Shown here one piece after another: positions 6,571 to 6,897 of a stretch of 6,897 bases of DNA. The stretch's first letter is position 1. Each line of letters begins with the position of its first letter. Under the pieces are notes generated by a model. It worked only from the letters and a program-made list of their open reading frames with translations. It was not told the DNA's origin and made no database searches. The stretch comes from Firmicutes bacterium UBA3932 (lineage in GTDB: Bacteria > Bacillota > Clostridia > Peptostreptococcales > Anaerovoracaceae), in contig DGEG01000123.1 in assembly GCA_002385825.1 (NCBI GenBank), positions 20,700 through 27,596 of the forward strand, written 5' to 3'. A program made the translations under genes and the position numbers.

Positions 6571-6713
6571 GGACCTAACTTTCGTATGTCGGATGACAAG
6601 AAAATATATTTCATCAGTAGAGTTGCAAAAACCTAAAATTAATTTGTCAAGTAACGGACTAACACGAAATTTAAAGATATAACTAGTAAACACGTAAATT
6701 AGCCATATAAACC

Positions 6714-6742
6714 TTGCATATTAAAGAAAAATCCTTTATAAT
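6714..6742 (+). promoter_or_regulatory. Sigma-A-type promoter for the gene at 6793
   Basis: A perfect -10 box TATAAT (6737-6742) is preceded by TTGCAT (6714-6719) at exactly 17 bases. The -35 box is weak (TTG shared with the consensus). Transcription would start near 6749 and give a leader of about 44 bases. Confidence 0.6.
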
Positions 6743-6753
6743 GGGATATATGG

Positions 6754-6811
6754 TAGTCCTTGCCATAATCCCCTTATAAAGGAGAAGTAAAAATGCAAGG
6801 CAAGGGTACTA
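6754..6811 (+). promoter_or_regulatory. Inverted repeat enclosing the ribosome binding site and start codon at 6793
   Basis: CCTTGCC (6758-6764) pairs perfectly with GGCAAGG (6799-6805). TAGT (6754-6757) pairs with ACTA (6808-6811) after a 2-base bulge. The 34-base loop contains AAAGGAG (6778-6784) and the ATG (6793-6795). If formed in mRNA it could modulate translation, although the binding site itself stays unpaired. Confidence 0.35.
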
Positions 6812-6865
6812 TAAAATCCACATTTTTTCAACTGTTTGAACCAATTTTTTCGCAAAATTTTTATC
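6793..6865 (+). CDS. Start of an unrecognised gene, cut off by the contig end
   Basis: An ATG at 6793 follows AAAGGAG (6778-6784) by 8 bases and a good promoter by about 50. The genuine part covers 24 codons plus one base, starting MQGKGTIKST and ending near SQNFY. No domain can be recognised from so little. The frame continues open to 6897, but from 6866 onward it translates sequencing adapter, giving the false tail PVSYTHLRAHE known from many database proteins. The family of the gene cannot be stated. Confidence 0.6.
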
Positions 6866-6897
6866 CTGTCTCTTATACACATCTCCGAGCCCACGAG
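6866..6897 (+). other. Illumina Nextera adapter remnant (sequencing artefact)
   Basis: Bases 6866-6884 are the 19-base Tn5 mosaic end in its reverse-complement form (CTGTCTCTTATACACATCT). They are followed by CCGAGCCCACGAG (6885-6897), the start of the standard Nextera read-2 adapter. This marks an untrimmed read at a contig end and is not part of the organism's DNA or a natural transposon. Confidence 0.97.

Larger units (their letters stand above)
5893..6792. other. AT-rich gene-free region upstream of the hydroxylase operon
   Basis: About 900 bases hold no convincing gene. A hand count of 6361-6420 gives 14 G+C in 60 (23%), against 40 in 60 for 3841-3900 inside the hydroxylase. Open frames at 5987-6316 (plus), 6485-6682 (plus) and 6496-6693 (minus) lack ribosome binding sites and recognisable domains. 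Structures seen are the two leader repeats near 5906-5970, palindromes at 6089-6104, 6138-6156 and 6554-6570, and a promoter near 6714-6742 for the gene at 6793. The operon promoter must lie here, but neither a clear -35/-10 pair nor a sigma-54 -24/-12 site was found on the minus strand. Confidence 0.65.

Noticed and set aside
6485..6693. Overlapping 65-codon frames on both strands
   Set aside because: They oppose each other, neither has a ribosome binding site, and the minus one starts with a GTG in AT-rich sequence; no family recognised.
5893..6792. Molybdenum cofactor riboswitch, tRNA, or CRISPR array in the large spacer
   Set aside because: No conserved GC-rich riboswitch core, no cloverleaf and no regularly spaced repeats could be seen on either strand.
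6866..6884. Tn5 transposon end
   Set aside because: The 19-base mosaic end is followed directly by Nextera adapter sequence at the contig end, so it is a library artefact.

Overview
The window looks like the end of a contig from an anaerobic Bacillota (Firmicutes) genome, perhaps a Negativicutes or Clostridia member. The basis is strong GGAGG-type ribosome binding sites, mixed TTG/GTG/ATG starts, an AcoR-like sigma-54 activator, and a hydroxylase of the type found beside selenium-dependent molybdenum hydroxylase genes. The lineage call is inference. All large genes lie on the minus strand.

Layout from left to right. (1) 1-1274, minus: the N-terminal 424 residues of a GAF-PAS-AAA+ sigma-54 activator, cut by the window edge inside its AAA+ domain. 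(2) 1275-1690: a gene-poor spacer holding the leader of the regulator, a possible short plus-strand coding remnant, and a strong two-way hairpin terminator. (3) 1691-5892, minus: a compact, GC-rich three-gene operon. In transcription order it encodes an 885-residue molybdenum hydroxylase of the aldehyde oxidoreductase type (5892-3235), a 116-residue TusE/DsrC-like sulfur carrier (3219-2869) and a 385-residue class V cysteine desulfurase (2848-1691). The gaps are 15 and 20 bases and each gene has its own ribosome binding site. (4) 5893-6792: about 900 AT-rich bases with no convincing gene, but with hairpins just upstream of the hydroxylase and a few palindromes. (5) 6793-6897, plus: the start of a gene with a good promoter and ribosome binding site. 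After 24 genuine codons it runs into Illumina Nextera adapter sequence (6866-6897), which is not genomic.

How the genes may work together: molybdenum hydroxylases need a terminal sulfido (or labile selenium) ligand on molybdenum. The operon pairs such an enzyme with a PLP enzyme that draws sulfur (or selenium) from cysteine (or selenocysteine), and with a small protein whose only cysteine is the penultimate residue, the sulfur-carrying position of the TusE/DsrC family. The simplest reading is a dedicated relay: desulfurase to TusE-like carrier to molybdenum cofactor or hydroxylase. This is the most interesting hypothesis in the window. The truncated sigma-54 activator may control the operon or another neighbour; no -24/-12 promoter was found here.
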